Of a stretch of 64,000 nucleotides of DNA, positions 35,893 to 44,789 are shown one piece after another. The stretch's first letter is position 1. Every line of letters begins with the position of its first letter. The position numbers were made by a program, and so were the translations under genes. The DNA comes from Bacillota bacterium (GTDB lineage Bacteria; Bacillota_I; Bacilli_A; RF39; UBA660), in the NCBI GenBank assembly GCA_023430885.1, contig JAEYYH010000042.1, positions 27,771-91,770 on the forward strand, read 5' to 3'. The notes below the pieces were generated by a model. That model made no database searches. It had not been told where the DNA came from and worked only from the letters and a program-made list of their open reading frames with translations.

Positions 35893-36552
35893 TTATTTCT
35901 TTGCTAAACACTTCCATACTGTTTTAGGAGATAAATACCATTTCTTATTTTCTTCATCGTAAAGTTTTAAATCTCTAGGTTCTTCTTTTAATAACAATAT
36001 TTTAAAATCAGCAAGAAATTCTTTTATATCTTTTTCATTAAAAAATCTCTTCGTCATACCTTGTACAAAATAAAAGTTTTCGTCAAGTTTTGTACCTTGT
36101 CCAGCCCCATGATTGAAATCTTTAGTAGAATTAACTCTAAAAAGTAAGTATCCTTCATTTGTTAATATTCTTCTTATCTCATTTAGTATTTTTAGGGTAG
36201 TCTCTTTATCAAAATAATGTAAACAAATATCTGCAATAACAAGATCTGTCATACCATCATTAAAAGGAAAAGTATTTGTCATATCAAAATTAATTGTTTT
36301 TATATTAGGATTAACTCTATTAATTAGTTTTAAGCCTTCGTCCGAATAATCACATGCAATAACTTCTTTACCTATTTCGTTTAAATGAACACAATTATTT
36401 CCAGTTCCACAGCCTAAATCAATTATAGGTTTGCTTGTATTCCTTATAATTTCTTTAATTGGTTCTTTCTCCAACCAGCCATCATAATACTTACATCCCT
36501 CATAATTTTTAGGTAAATTGATATCCCATATTTCTTTATATTTATAACTCAT
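35893..36552 (-). CDS. Class I SAM-dependent methyltransferase
   Basis: 219 residues. Motif I is PIIDLGCGTGNNCV, followed by an Asp (ACDYSDEG) and the helper DLVIADICLHYFDKET. This is the small-molecule or protein-type fold (methyltransferase type 11/25). The substrate is not known. It has its own extended -10 promoter upstream and is separated by a terminator from the seven-gene operon. Confidence 0.8.
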   Translation of the reverse strand: MSYKYKEIWDINLPKNYEGCKYYDGWLEKEPIKEIIRNTSKPIIDLGCGTGNNCVHLNEIGKEVIACDYSDEGLKLINRVNPNIKTINFDMTNTFPFNDGMTDLVIADICLHYFDKETTLKILNEIRRILTNEGYLLFRVNSTKDFNHGAGQGTKLDENFYFVQGMTKRFFNEKDIKEFLADFKILLLKEEPRDLKLYDEENKKWYLSPKTVWKCLAKK

Positions 36553-36568
36553 GTTATCACCTATTAGA

Positions 36569-36577
36569 ATTATAACA
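36569..36577 (-). promoter_or_regulatory. Extended -10 promoter of the methyltransferase gene
   Basis: TGT plus TATAAT, placed 17 bases before the ATG and AGGTGA ribosome site, so the leader would be very short. Confidence 0.5.
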
Positions 36578-36579
36578 CA

Positions 36580-36605
36580 AAAAAACTACACTACTGTAGT
36601 TTTTT
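36580..36605 (-). terminator. Terminator ending the seven-gene operon
   Basis: AACTAC/GTAGTT stem with a six-base loop and T7 on the minus strand, right after the DAHP synthase gene. Confidence 0.75.
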
Positions 36606-37382
36606 CATATCTTTTATAATACTATCAAGTTCATTTAGATCAATAGTTTGACTACTATCACATATCTCTTTTTCAGGACTAATACTAGTCTCTATCATAA
36701 GTCCGTCTGCTCCTGCAGCTATAGCTGCAATTGCCATTGGCTTTACTATATATCTTTTTCCAGCTGCATGTGAAGGATCAACTATTATTGGCAAATTAGT
36801 ATATTGTTTCATAACAGGTATAGCTTGCAAATCTAGTGTATTTCTCGTCTCTGTTTCAAATGTTCTAATCCCTCTTTCACAAAGAATTATATTATCATTA
36901 CCGCCTTGCATAATATATTCAGCAGCATTTAACCATTCTTCATATGTAGCAGACATACCTCTTTTTAATAGAATAATTTTGTTAGTTTTACCTAATGCTT
37001 TTAATAATTCATAATTAAACATATTCTTACTACCTACCTGAATTATATCTACATTTTGGATAAACATATCAATATATTTTAAACTAGTTAATTCAGAAAT
37101 TATTGGTAATCCTGTTATTTTCTTAGCCTCTATTAAATACTCTATTCCTTTTTCTTCTAAACCCTGAAAACTGTATGGACTAGTTCTTGGTTTAAAAGCT
37201 CCGCCTCTTAAAACATTAACACCAATTTTTTTAAGTTCTTTTGCTAAAAATATAAGTTGTTCTTTATCATTTATAGTACATGGTCCAGCTATAATCAATT
37301 TATCTTTTCCTATAACTAGATCACCTATTTTTATAACTATCTTACTATTATTTTTATGTACTTTTAATTCTGTTATATTCAT
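36591..37382 (-). CDS. DAHP synthase (3-deoxy-7-phosphoheptulonate synthase)
   Basis: Type I-beta DAHP synthase: an N-terminal beta piece (about 1-30), then LIIAGPCTINDKEQLI, the ERGGAFKPRTSPYSFQGL pattern (here NVLRGGAFKPRTS), and IVDPSHAAGKR. It joins PEP and erythrose-4-phosphate. 263 residues, without the regulatory chorismate mutase or ACT domain. It is the last gene of a cluster with an aminotransferase and a GHMP-kinase fusion, and no shikimate gene is in the window. It may serve a secondary product or make a sugar-like branch acid instead. Confidence 0.85.
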   Translation of the reverse strand: MNITELKVHKNNSKIVIKIGDLVIGKDKLIIAGPCTINDKEQLIFLAKELKKIGVNVLRGGAFKPRTSPYSFQGLEEKGIEYLIEAKKITGLPIISELTSLKYIDMFIQNVDIIQVGSKNMFNYELLKALGKTNKIILLKRGMSATYEEWLNAAEYIMQGGNDNIILCERGIRTFETETRNTLDLQAIPVMKQYTNLPIIVDPSHAAGKRYIVKPMAIAAIAAGADGLMIETSISPEKEICDSSQTIDLNELDSIIKDMKKLQ

Positions 37383-37385
37383 ATC

Positions 37386-37964
37386 TTAATTCATTTTATT
37401 AGCTTTATACCATTTAGCAAAATCATATTTAGCAGTTCCCCAGAACTTTGCTTCATATTCCCTGTCTTGTTCTCTAAGTTCACTTAAAGTTTTTGTTTCA
37501 CCATCAGGTATATAAAATTTATCATGCCATCTTCCAAGATTTCCTCTTGCCTCTAGAGCTACTGTTCCTGTTCCACCACCAGTAAATACTATTGGTTCCT
37601 TTCCAGGTTCACAGTATGCGAAACAATCTTCTAATTTTGCTTTTCTATTTGTTTCATTTTTAAATAATTCTAAAAATTTATCGACACCTATTTGTTTATC
37701 AAAATAGGCATTGTAAGGTCCTGGCAAACCACCTAAAGCATCTAAATATAAACCACTGTCTGATTTAACACAAGGTCTACCTAGTTTCTCTGCAGCATAT
37801 TTCACACTAAATGCTACTACTTCAGAGCAAGTTTTAGCTTGTGTTTCAAGTACTTCAAAATCAGGGCTCATGATATCAATATCTATACCATATTGATCTT
37901 TAAATATTCTGTTTGCTTCATCAAACTTTCCTTTGTTTGTTGTTAAATAAACTACTTTTTCCAT
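37386..37964 (-). CDS. RdgB/HAM1-like nucleotide pyrophosphatase
   Basis: 192 residues. The start LTTNKGKFDEAN matches RdgB's T/S-x-N-x-x-K-x-x-E, then VKSDSGLYLDALGGLPGPY and a basic patch REQDREYEAKFWGTAKYDF. RdgB removes dITP/XTP. In this operon the enzyme could act on a nucleotide-linked intermediate. It sits three bases from the DAHP synthase gene and eleven from the aminotransferase gene. Confidence 0.85.
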   Translation of the reverse strand: MEKVVYLTTNKGKFDEANRIFKDQYGIDIDIMSPDFEVLETQAKTCSEVVAFSVKYAAEKLGRPCVKSDSGLYLDALGGLPGPYNAYFDKQIGVDKFLELFKNETNRKAKLEDCFAYCEPGKEPIVFTGGGTGTVALEARGNLGRWHDKFYIPDGETKTLSELREQDREYEAKFWGTAKYDFAKWYKANKMN

Positions 37965-37975
37965 TAATTTTCCTC

Positions 37976-39040
37976 CTATAAGTAATTTTTATTACATACT
38001 TCTTTCATTTTTTTTATAAACTTTTTATTTGTTTTTGAATCTTGAATAGCAATTCTAAAATGTAATAAGTTATCTTGATCAAATATTGGCACTACTGAAA
38101 CATTATTATTATTTAGTATATCGAATGCTTTTTTAGGAAAAGTTGTTTCAGTTAGTAAAGTGTTAGAATTGGATAATATTGATTTAATACCATATCTATT
38201 TAAATTGCTATCAATAAATTTTAGTTGTTTCTTCACTTTCTTAACATTCTTTAAATAAAGCTTACTTCTTAAAACCTGTAATGCTATTTCACAAGAAACA
38301 CCTGAAAACTCATTTACTGTTGTATTTTTGTTGTATTCATCAGCAAAGATATTTTGACACACCATATAACCTATTCTTAAATTAGCTAAACCATAAGCCT
38401 TTGAAAAACTTTTTAAAACAATAATGTTTTCAGGATATTCTTCAGTTAATAAACTTTTTTGATTTGAAAATTCAATATTTGATTCGTCTATTATTATGTT
38501 TATATCCTTATTTAGTTTTGCAAAATTAATTATTTCTTTATTACTAATAATTTTTCCTGTAGGATTATTAGGATTACAAATATAAATTAATTTTGTTTTT
38601 AAATCAGTACTGTTTGTAATATTATCAAGACTAATATCGTATTTATCCATATAGCATCTTCTTGTTGTTCCACCAAGGGAAGTAACTGCAAATTCAGCTT
38701 GATCAAAAGTTAAATACGGTGTGACTAAATTATCACCTGTTTTAAATAGCAATTTTACAATGTTTTGTAGTATACCATTACTGCCTGCTCCTAACACTAC
38801 ACTTTTATTGTCACTTATATTATACACTTTTTTTATTTCATTTTTCAATCGGTTTATATGGATATGCAAAGGATATCTATCTAATTTAGCATAATTAAAT
38901 TTTAAAACAGGATAACGCGATAGATATCTTCCAGATAATGTCATATCAATCTCTTTTGAAATTATGTTTGAGTAGTCATCTAAATAATTTCGAGTTGATT
39001 CGATATAATAATTATTTTTGAAATAAGACTGTGTAAACAT
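37976..39040 (-). CDS. Class I/II aminotransferase (HisC/CobD-like)
   Basis: A fold-type I PLP enzyme, 354 residues. PLP contacts ICNPNNPTG and IDESN, Schiff-base Lys in LKSFSKAYGLANLRIGY. The closest groups are histidinol-phosphate aminotransferase and CobD-type threonine-phosphate decarboxylase. I start at 39040 because GGAGGAAGAA lies before that ATG; a longer frame begins inside the upstream gene. It overlaps the GHMP-kinase/methyltransferase gene by 29 bases. A CobD-like role with the preceding GHMP kinase (PduX-like pair) is a possible reading, but unproven. Confidence 0.82.
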   Translation of the reverse strand: MFTQSYFKNNYYIESTRNYLDDYSNIISKEIDMTLSGRYLSRYPVLKFNYAKLDRYPLHIHINRLKNEIKKVYNISDNKSVVLGAGSNGILQNIVKLLFKTGDNLVTPYLTFDQAEFAVTSLGGTTRRCYMDKYDISLDNITNSTDLKTKLIYICNPNNPTGKIISNKEIINFAKLNKDINIIIDESNIEFSNQKSLLTEEYPENIIVLKSFSKAYGLANLRIGYMVCQNIFADEYNKNTTVNEFSGVSCEIALQVLRSKLYLKNVKKVKKQLKFIDSNLNRYGIKSILSNSNTLLTETTFPKKAFDILNNNNVSVVPIFDQDNLLHFRIAIQDSKTNKKFIKKMKEVCNKNYL

Positions 39041-40727
39041 TTCTTCTTCCTCCGTCACCGACATCAGTTATATGTTCATCTATCTTTTTAATATATTTGA
39101 AATTATATTTAGCAAATATATCATCTATTTCTTCTTTTGATAATAATACCATAGGTGGTCTATTTAATATGTTATAACAATTATCACCTTTTGCTATTAA
39201 ATCATCCGTTATAACATCATTTGTAAATACAGAAAATATTAAATAGCCATCGTCTTGAAGCAGTCTATGCATCTCATAAATAGCTTTTTTATATTCTTCC
39301 TTAGTTATAGCATTATGTATTACACCAATTGATAAAATCATATTGCACACTTCATTTTTTAGTGGAATATCATCAAAACAAGCATTTAAAAATTTAATTT
39401 TATCTAATTTTAATGAAGAAGCCATATTACTATATTTATCAATTGCCACTACATTGATATTTTTTTCTTTTAAGTATCTAGAGTATCTTCCACCACCACA
39501 GCCAATATCCAAACATTTTATATTGCTATTATTAGTAATTATCTCATCAATAATATTTGTTATGTATTTAGATGCAGGCCTATTTGTAAATTCTAATGAT
39601 GTTTCTTTTTTATTCCAAAAGTTCTCATTATTTTCTACACTATTTTCAATTTTATAAGTTGTATTACATATTGAAGTTTCAATTACTCTCATGTTTAACT
39701 TTTCCATAAGCTTCTTGCAAATCTCTATATCGGAATTATTTTCTACTATTGCAAAATATGCAGGTCCTACTGAAGATAAAGCTAGAAACTCACAATTTTT
39801 ATTTTCATAAAGTTTTCTCAATTCTTTACCTTGTTCTATCATTTTTTCATAAACAAAAGAACAGTTATCTATACTTCCCATGTTAAAACGATAGTCAAAA
39901 ACAACATCAGCAAGTTCTTTAATATTACCATTAACCATATCTGGTAGAGCTTTATGCAACAAATTATAGGCAATTTCTTTTGAGTATTTATCGCCTGTCT
40001 CTTTAAATTTCCATAAATTGTTTTCTTCTTTTTCCATTAATATATCAGCATTTTGTTCTACAAAATCATTAGGTATAGCAATTAATACTTTACCTTCATA
40101 TTTCATTTTACATATTGTTGTTGATTTACCTGCAATTATTATAATACCGGAATCAGTAAGTCCACCTGTGGCACCACCACCAATACACTGAACCATTTTT
40201 AAATCATTATCATTTTCATCACTTATTTCTTCACCATGATTACTAGCTAAATACTTTATAAGATCAGCATTAGAAATCGGATGATTATAAAGTTCATTTA
40301 TTGCTGCTGCTACTGCAGCGATTGTTGAACTACTTGATCCAAAACCACAATGCTTTGGTATATCATCATCTATAACCTTAATCTCCATAGAATCTTCAAA
40401 TAAAAGTACTTTTTTCATTAAGTAGTAGGCATGCTTTACTAAAACTTTTCTTTTAGTTTCATCAGATATAATAAGTCCATTTTTACCCGTAACAATTTTA
40501 ATAGATACTTTAATATATTTATTTACAGACACCACTACTTCGCCCGGTGTAAATATCATTGAATCATTATAACAAACAGCACCTGGATTAATTGCCATAG
40601 CGTCTAATCTACATGGATATAGAATTGTTAATTCTTTATATCTTAATTCTCTATTTGTTAAAATTTTTCCACTAAATTCGTTAAATATATAGTCTGCCTT
40701 ATATATAGGAAATCTATCAACTTTCAT
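39012..40727 (-). CDS. GHMP kinase fused to SAM-dependent methyltransferase
   Basis: 571 residues. The N-terminal ~330 form a GHMP small-molecule kinase: LYPCRLDAMAINPGA start, the ATP loop PKHCGFGSSSSTIAA (128-137) and the third motif FLALSSVGPAYFAI. The C-terminal ~200 are a class I methyltransferase with IKCLDIGCGGGRYSRY and GVIHNAITKEEY. GHMP relatives include beta-RFAP synthase, threonine kinase and sugar kinases, and the sequence does not settle which. I know of no established family with this fusion. It should phosphorylate and methylate the same or a related small molecule. The start follows AGGTGAATT. Confidence 0.82.
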   Translation of the reverse strand: MKVDRFPIYKADYIFNEFSGKILTNRELRYKELTILYPCRLDAMAINPGAVCYNDSMIFTPGEVVVSVNKYIKVSIKIVTGKNGLIISDETKRKVLVKHAYYLMKKVLLFEDSMEIKVIDDDIPKHCGFGSSSSTIAAVAAAINELYNHPISNADLIKYLASNHGEEISDENDNDLKMVQCIGGGATGGLTDSGIIIIAGKSTTICKMKYEGKVLIAIPNDFVEQNADILMEKEENNLWKFKETGDKYSKEIAYNLLHKALPDMVNGNIKELADVVFDYRFNMGSIDNCSFVYEKMIEQGKELRKLYENKNCEFLALSSVGPAYFAIVENNSDIEICKKLMEKLNMRVIETSICNTTYKIENSVENNENFWNKKETSLEFTNRPASKYITNIIDEIITNNSNIKCLDIGCGGGRYSRYLKEKNINVVAIDKYSNMASSLKLDKIKFLNACFDDIPLKNEVCNMILSIGVIHNAITKEEYKKAIYEMHRLLQDDGYLIFSVFTNDVITDDLIAKGDNCYNILNRPPMVLLSKEEIDDIFAKYNFKYIKKIDEHITDVGDGGRRNVYTVLFQK

Positions 40728-40751
40728 AATTCACCTCCAGATAAATATAAT

Positions 40752-41351
40752 TTATCTAATATATTTCTTGTCATTAGCATAAGGTATGTCTTTTTCAGTA
40801 AAATTCCAACAATTTTCTATTTCCTTTTGCCAGAAACTTGCATATGGCTCTTCCGTAAAAATTTCTGTTAAATCATCTAAATTTCTTTTTGGTAAAATTA
40901 GTAATGGATCAACAGTATTTTCTTCGCCTGAATGATTTAAGTCACCATTTCTAATTTCAAAATGTAAGTGTGGTACTCGTGAGCCACCACTACATCCGGA
41001 TAATGCTATAACATCATCGTAAGAAACTTCATCGCCAATATTTACTAATATTTCTCTTAGGTGGGCATATAAACATTTTCTTCCATAAATATCTAACACT
41101 TCTACAAGATTACCATATCTTTCATTCCAGTTACATGAACCACTAGCAATCTTAGGATCTAAACCTGCGAAAACCACTTTACCTTTTGAAGCAGCTTTGA
41201 CAGGAGTCAAAGTCTCTGCAGTTATATCAAATCCTGAATGAAATCTAGGTTTCATTAAAATTTGGTGTTTTAATCGCATACCATACTTATCGTGTTCTAG
41301 GATTTTATATTTTGGCTCTATAGGCCATTTATATATTTCTAAATTACTCAT
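40752..41351 (-). CDS. M23-family peptidase domain, no signal peptide
   Basis: 199 residues of the LytM/M23 fold: first zinc pair H38-x3-D42 (RFHSGFDI), then H97 (LYAHLREI) and H128-L-H130 in RVPHLHFEIR. All four metal and catalytic residues are there. No signal peptide, membrane helix or wall-binding domain is present, so it is likely cytoplasmic and may act on a small peptide or ester and not on the wall. It is 24 bases upstream of the GHMP fusion gene within one operon. Confidence 0.8.
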   Translation of the reverse strand: MSNLEIYKWPIEPKYKILEHDKYGMRLKHQILMKPRFHSGFDITAETLTPVKAASKGKVVFAGLDPKIASGSCNWNERYGNLVEVLDIYGRKCLYAHLREILVNIGDEVSYDDVIALSGCSGGSRVPHLHFEIRNGDLNHSGEENTVDPLLILPKRNLDDLTEIFTEEPYASFWQKEIENCWNFTEKDIPYANDKKYIR

Positions 41352-41392
41352 ATTATCACCTCTTATATTTTCTATTTATTTATACCAATCAA

Positions 41393-42556
41393 TTAAATTT
41401 TAAGATTATCATAATCATTATAAAGTTTTTTTAAATAATCACTTACTTTAATATTAGGAGTTATTGCATTTTTTGCGATCATACTGCAGTATCCACAACT
41501 CTTACAATGACCAGTGCATTTGCCATTAACAAAAAATTCAATAAATTTATCTAGTTTATTATTATCTATATCTATATGTCTAGGATATTTACGTTCACAT
41601 CCTAATCCCCTAATTTTATATATTTCTTCTAAAATTTCTTGTTTAGAATTAAATTTCTTATTAAAATCAATATCTTCATAATTTTCTTCACTGCTCGTCC
41701 ATCCATGTCCTTGAATTAAATCTATTAAATTCCCATCATATTTTCTATCACTATAAGCTTTAACTCTTTTAACAAGTTCAGATGTTGGAAAATCACGTTC
41801 TGTTATTTTGAAATGCTCAATACCTATTTCTTCATAATATTTTAAATCTTCGGGTCTAACCCAAGGTGATTTTATATATTCAGCACTTTCGTTTAATTCT
41901 TTTTTTTGACAATTTAATAAACACCAATCTACATATTTACTTGTGTCATCAAACTTATTAGAAGCATGTGATAAAGCTGATGTATGAGTGTGAATATATG
42001 GGCAGTCTTTTAAACAACTATTTGTCATTAATATTTCTATTTTTGCTGTTTTTAAATTTTCTACCATGTATTTCAATTCTTTAAAATTTCTATTTACCTT
42101 TACAAAGTCTACACATATATAGTCAGCACCCATATCTTCCCAATATTTTGCTTTTTCATAGTTATCAACACAAGCAAATGTAGAAATTCTGACAGTAAAG
42201 TTTGTATAGTACTTTTTTACTAACTGAAGAATAAATGGATTCGAAACAGTCAAGGCATTAACACCGATATCTCTTAAATAATTTAAAAATTCTTTAAAAC
42301 TTTCTTGCCACGCCTCTGATTGTTCATGATTTGATAAACATGAGCCATTCAATAAGTAATTAAATTTTATTCCGGCTTCCAAAGTTTTTTTTACGTGCTC
42401 TTCTAAACGCTTTTTTGATACTGGTGACAATGTGTTGTCAGGTCTTCCACCACCTAAAATATCATCTTTTAATTTTCCATATATCTCATATACAGGATAT
42501 TCTTTTATTTGATCAATTAATTCATCTTCAAAATTAGTTGCTAAACTTATTTTCAT
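41393..42556 (-). CDS. U32-family protein with C-terminal Cys cluster
   Basis: 387 residues with the U32 barrel (EHVKKTLEAGIKFNYLLN and AKYWEDMGADYICVDFV). Cys sets lie in TNSCLKDCPYIHTH, WCLLNC and in the end CTGHCKSCGYCSM. The barrel group includes UbiU/UbiV and RlhA, which use Fe-S clusters for hydroxylation, and so-called U32 peptidases. The last Cys set looks like a second metal site. This fits an oxygen-independent hydroxylase-like role, but the substrate is unknown. Its start overlaps the P-loop kinase gene by 23 bases. Confidence 0.78.
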   Translation of the reverse strand: MKISLATNFEDELIDQIKEYPVYEIYGKLKDDILGGGRPDNTLSPVSKKRLEEHVKKTLEAGIKFNYLLNGSCLSNHEQSEAWQESFKEFLNYLRDIGVNALTVSNPFILQLVKKYYTNFTVRISTFACVDNYEKAKYWEDMGADYICVDFVKVNRNFKELKYMVENLKTAKIEILMTNSCLKDCPYIHTHTSALSHASNKFDDTSKYVDWCLLNCQKKELNESAEYIKSPWVRPEDLKYYEEIGIEHFKITERDFPTSELVKRVKAYSDRKYDGNLIDLIQGHGWTSSEENYEDIDFNKKFNSKQEILEEIYKIRGLGCERKYPRHIDIDNNKLDKFIEFFVNGKCTGHCKSCGYCSMIAKNAITPNIKVSDYLKKLYNDYDNLKI

Positions 42557-43151
42557 GTAGTCCTCCTAATTTCTTTTGTTTGTTCTTTTTCAAAATAGCC
42601 TGATTATATATTTCTTCACAAGTTACCTCATAATTATTTTCTCTATAAAAATAATAACAATAATCTTTATTATCAAGAACATAACTTTTAAGATTCTTTA
42701 ATCCTTGACGATTTTCATCTTCAATTAAATCACCAAATTCTCCATTGCTTAAACCTTTTTTTTCTCTTTCTTCATAGTTATCTTTTAAACTATAGAAAGG
42801 TGCATCTAAAAAAATAATTGATGGTTGTTTGATTTGAAATCTTTCAACTAGATATTTAATACCTTCTATAGATCTATTTCCTGTTATTATAATAACCTTG
42901 TCATAATTATCTTTTACAATGTACTTAATTCTTTCAGAAAGCATAATATCAGTAAAATGCTCACCAAAAAGTTTTTCACCTTGCATAACCCATTCTTTCA
43001 AAGATAGTGCGCTCTTAGAACTTGAATGTATTTCTCTAATTAATGGTCCTGTATCAACATGTATAAGATCTTCATTAACTTTTTTCATTTCATTAACAAG
43101 ATACGTTTTTCCAACCCCGTGCGGTCCTACAATAAAATAAACATTTTCCAT
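42534..43151 (-). CDS. P-loop kinase-like NTPase, unknown
   Basis: 205 residues. Walker A is IVGPHGVGKTYLV at the N-terminus; a central VIIITGNRSIEGIKY and IIFLDAPFYSLKDNYEERE resemble small-molecule and nucleotide kinases (Asp after strand three, Arg in the lid). The family is not certain, but a nucleotide or cofactor kinase is likely. It is the first gene of the seven-gene operon and has GGGAGG before its ATG. Confidence 0.7.
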   Translation of the reverse strand: MENVYFIVGPHGVGKTYLVNEMKKVNEDLIHVDTGPLIREIHSSSKSALSLKEWVMQGEKLFGEHFTDIMLSERIKYIVKDNYDKVIIITGNRSIEGIKYLVERFQIKQPSIIFLDAPFYSLKDNYEEREKKGLSNGEFGDLIEDENRQGLKNLKSYVLDNKDYCYYFYRENNYEVTCEEIYNQAILKKNKQKKLGGLHENKFSN

Positions 43152-43174
43152 TTCATAAACCTCCCATTAAAATA

Positions 43175-43203
43175 AATATAACCGTTTATCAAATTAATGT
43201 CTA
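43175..43203 (-). promoter_or_regulatory. Candidate promoter of the seven-gene operon
   Basis: TAGACA (43198-43203), 17 bases, TATATT (43175-43180). Another reading with TATAAA at 43214-43219 and no good -35 would put the LysR dyad centre at about -63, which is usual for an activated promoter. Confidence 0.5.
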
Positions 43204-43262
43204 ATATCTATTTTTTATACTTGTTATAAGTTATTATTATTAGAACTCTTTTTGATAATCAT

Positions 43263-43277
43263 ATAACCTGTGGTTAT
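43263..43277. promoter_or_regulatory. LysR-type T-N11-A dyad upstream of the seven-gene operon
   Basis: ATAACC-TGT-GGTTAT, i.e. ATAA-N7-TTAT, which contains the LysR-box form T-N11-A. The same form, with different centre, lies before the LysR gene at 47816-47836. Confidence 0.5.
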
Positions 43278-43321
43278 GGTGATTTTGTTTACTATAATAG
43301 GATACTAATTATTTTTATTAC

Positions 43322-43347
43322 AAAAAAAAAAAGAATTCTTAATTCTT
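43322..43347 (-). terminator. Terminator ending the LysR-polyamine operon
   Basis: AAGAATT-ctt-AATTCTT stem and eleven T on the minus strand, at the end of the methyltransferase gene. It separates the two accessory operons. Confidence 0.75.
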
Positions 43348-43980
43348 CTTCTTTAACACAAATACTCTAAATGGTTTAGGTCTAAACATTTTATTCAAAC
43401 TAGTCATTTTTTCTATTAAAGTCATATAATGATAACTTGTTTCTTCAACTATGTTCGCATCCGCTTTTGCAAATAATTTTCTCCAGTATGTTAATTCTAA
43501 AAATCTCTCATCACCATATAATGCTTCGTTATCATTAAAAAATTTTGTTGGTATACCAACTATAACATAACTGGATTGCATAAGCTGTAATTTTAATGTT
43601 TCAATTATCTTTTCATCCGAAAAATGTTCTAAAACACCATTACTAAATGATACATCAAATTCATTATTTTTAAAATTTAAATCAAAAATAGATTTCAAAA
43701 CAAATTTAGGATTTCCTTCTTTTATATATTCCTTAGAAACTTTTTTGGCTAGATTTAATATATCATTATTAATGTCTACTTCCGTAACATCATATCCTTT
43801 TGAGCACATATATGTAGAAATAATACCAGTCCCACAACCAGCTTCCATAATTTTTTTATTAGGACTATATTTTTCAATTAACTTAATTAACTTTTTTTTA
43901 TGTTTAATTTTATAATCAATATAATTTTTAATGTTCTTTTTTAGCTTTATTTCTTCTAAATAAATTTCATACCAAGACAT
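43339..43980 (-). CDS. Class I SAM-dependent methyltransferase
   Basis: 213 residues, motif I KIMEAGCGTGIISTYM, then an acidic binding residue (VTEVDINND) and FDVSFSNGVLEHFSDEK. It is the last gene of the LysR-BpsA operon and overlaps the CYTH gene stop by one base. Because its partners are polyamine enzymes, N-methylation of a polyamine is an attractive guess, but the fold is general. Confidence 0.72.
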   Translation of the reverse strand: MSWYEIYLEEIKLKKNIKNYIDYKIKHKKKLIKLIEKYSPNKKIMEAGCGTGIISTYMCSKGYDVTEVDINNDILNLAKKVSKEYIKEGNPKFVLKSIFDLNFKNNEFDVSFSNGVLEHFSDEKIIETLKLQLMQSSYVIVGIPTKFFNDNEALYGDERFLELTYWRKLFAKADANIVEETSYHYMTLIEKMTSLNKMFRPKPFRVFVLKKKN

Positions 43981-44789
43981 TATATTTTTATACTTCTTTC
44001 AAAAGTTAATTCTTCAAAACTAGTCAAATCTATACCATTTAATAAATATACATCCTCTGTATTCATTATCTTAGTATCTTCTTTTTTATATCCTAATTTG
44101 CTTGCTAAATCATATATACTATCAGGATTTGTCCCCTCTATTTCAATATATGGTGGGATAAGTGGCCACTGATCTATTTCTATTTTATTGTCAGCAAATT
44201 CATAACTAGTTCTTTTTTTCTCAACTAATTTTCTTCGATAATAACCTAATTCCTCCACTAGCTTATTAGCCTCATCAAAATTATCTACTTTTATCTCTAT
44301 CTCTTTTACTTCATCGATAGCATATTCAGTTGCAACATTGTAAATATATTTGACTGTTAACTCTGCTACATCTCCACTTTGTCTTAATCTTATCCACTTA
44401 AAAAATTTATCTTTACTATTTTTAATTATCTTCTTAATATCTTTATTATTTAAAATAGATAGTTTTATATTTGTATAATTAGACTCTATGTAATCTTCTA
44501 AGTAATTATAACCTGTAATATTTTTAATTATTTCTTGTTCATCTAAAGATATAACTGGTTTAATATAACTTAAAATATTAATTATTTTTTGCAAAGAATT
44601 TTTAGATTTTGTTATCTTATAATCTGATATTGCTAATTCATACATAGTAATTGGGCTATAACAATCATAAGTATATATTTTCTGAATAACCTCTTTTTTA
44701 TATATAGCACCTATTTCATCTAATTTATTTTTTATTATATCAACATCAACATCTAATATTTTAATTTCTAGTTCTAAATTGTTATTCAT
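43980..44789 (-). CDS. CYTH-domain protein
   Basis: About 269 residues. The signature ExExK is E6-L-E8-I-K10. Later basic and acidic strands (WIRLRQSGDVAELTVKYI, EIKVDNFDEANKLVEELGY and RTSYEFADNKIEIDQWP) match the tunnel of CYTH enzymes such as thiamine triphosphatase and class IV adenylate cyclase. A long insert (about 45-125) is unusual. The ATG at 44789 follows GAGGGG and overlaps speH by eight bases. CYTH enzymes bind triphosphates with metal; a polyphosphate or nucleotide function is likely. Confidence 0.78.
   Translation of the reverse strand: MNNNLELEIKILDVDVDIIKNKLDEIGAIYKKEVIQKIYTYDCYSPITMYELAISDYKITKSKNSLQKIINILSYIKPVISLDEQEIIKNITGYNYLEDYIESNYTNIKLSILNNKDIKKIIKNSKDKFFKWIRLRQSGDVAELTVKYIYNVATEYAIDEVKEIEIKVDNFDEANKLVEELGYYRRKLVEKKRTSYEFADNKIEIDQWPLIPPYIEIEGTNPDSIYDLASKLGYKKEDTKIMNTEDVYLLNGIDLTSFEELTFERSIKI

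Noticed and set aside
39041..39064. Eight-codon longer start of the aminotransferase
   Set aside because: The start at 39040 has GGAGG at proper distance; the longer start lies deeper in the upstream gene without a site.
39343..39657. Plus-strand frame inside the GHMP fusion gene
   Set aside because: It lies fully opposite a conserved methyltransferase domain and has no family features.
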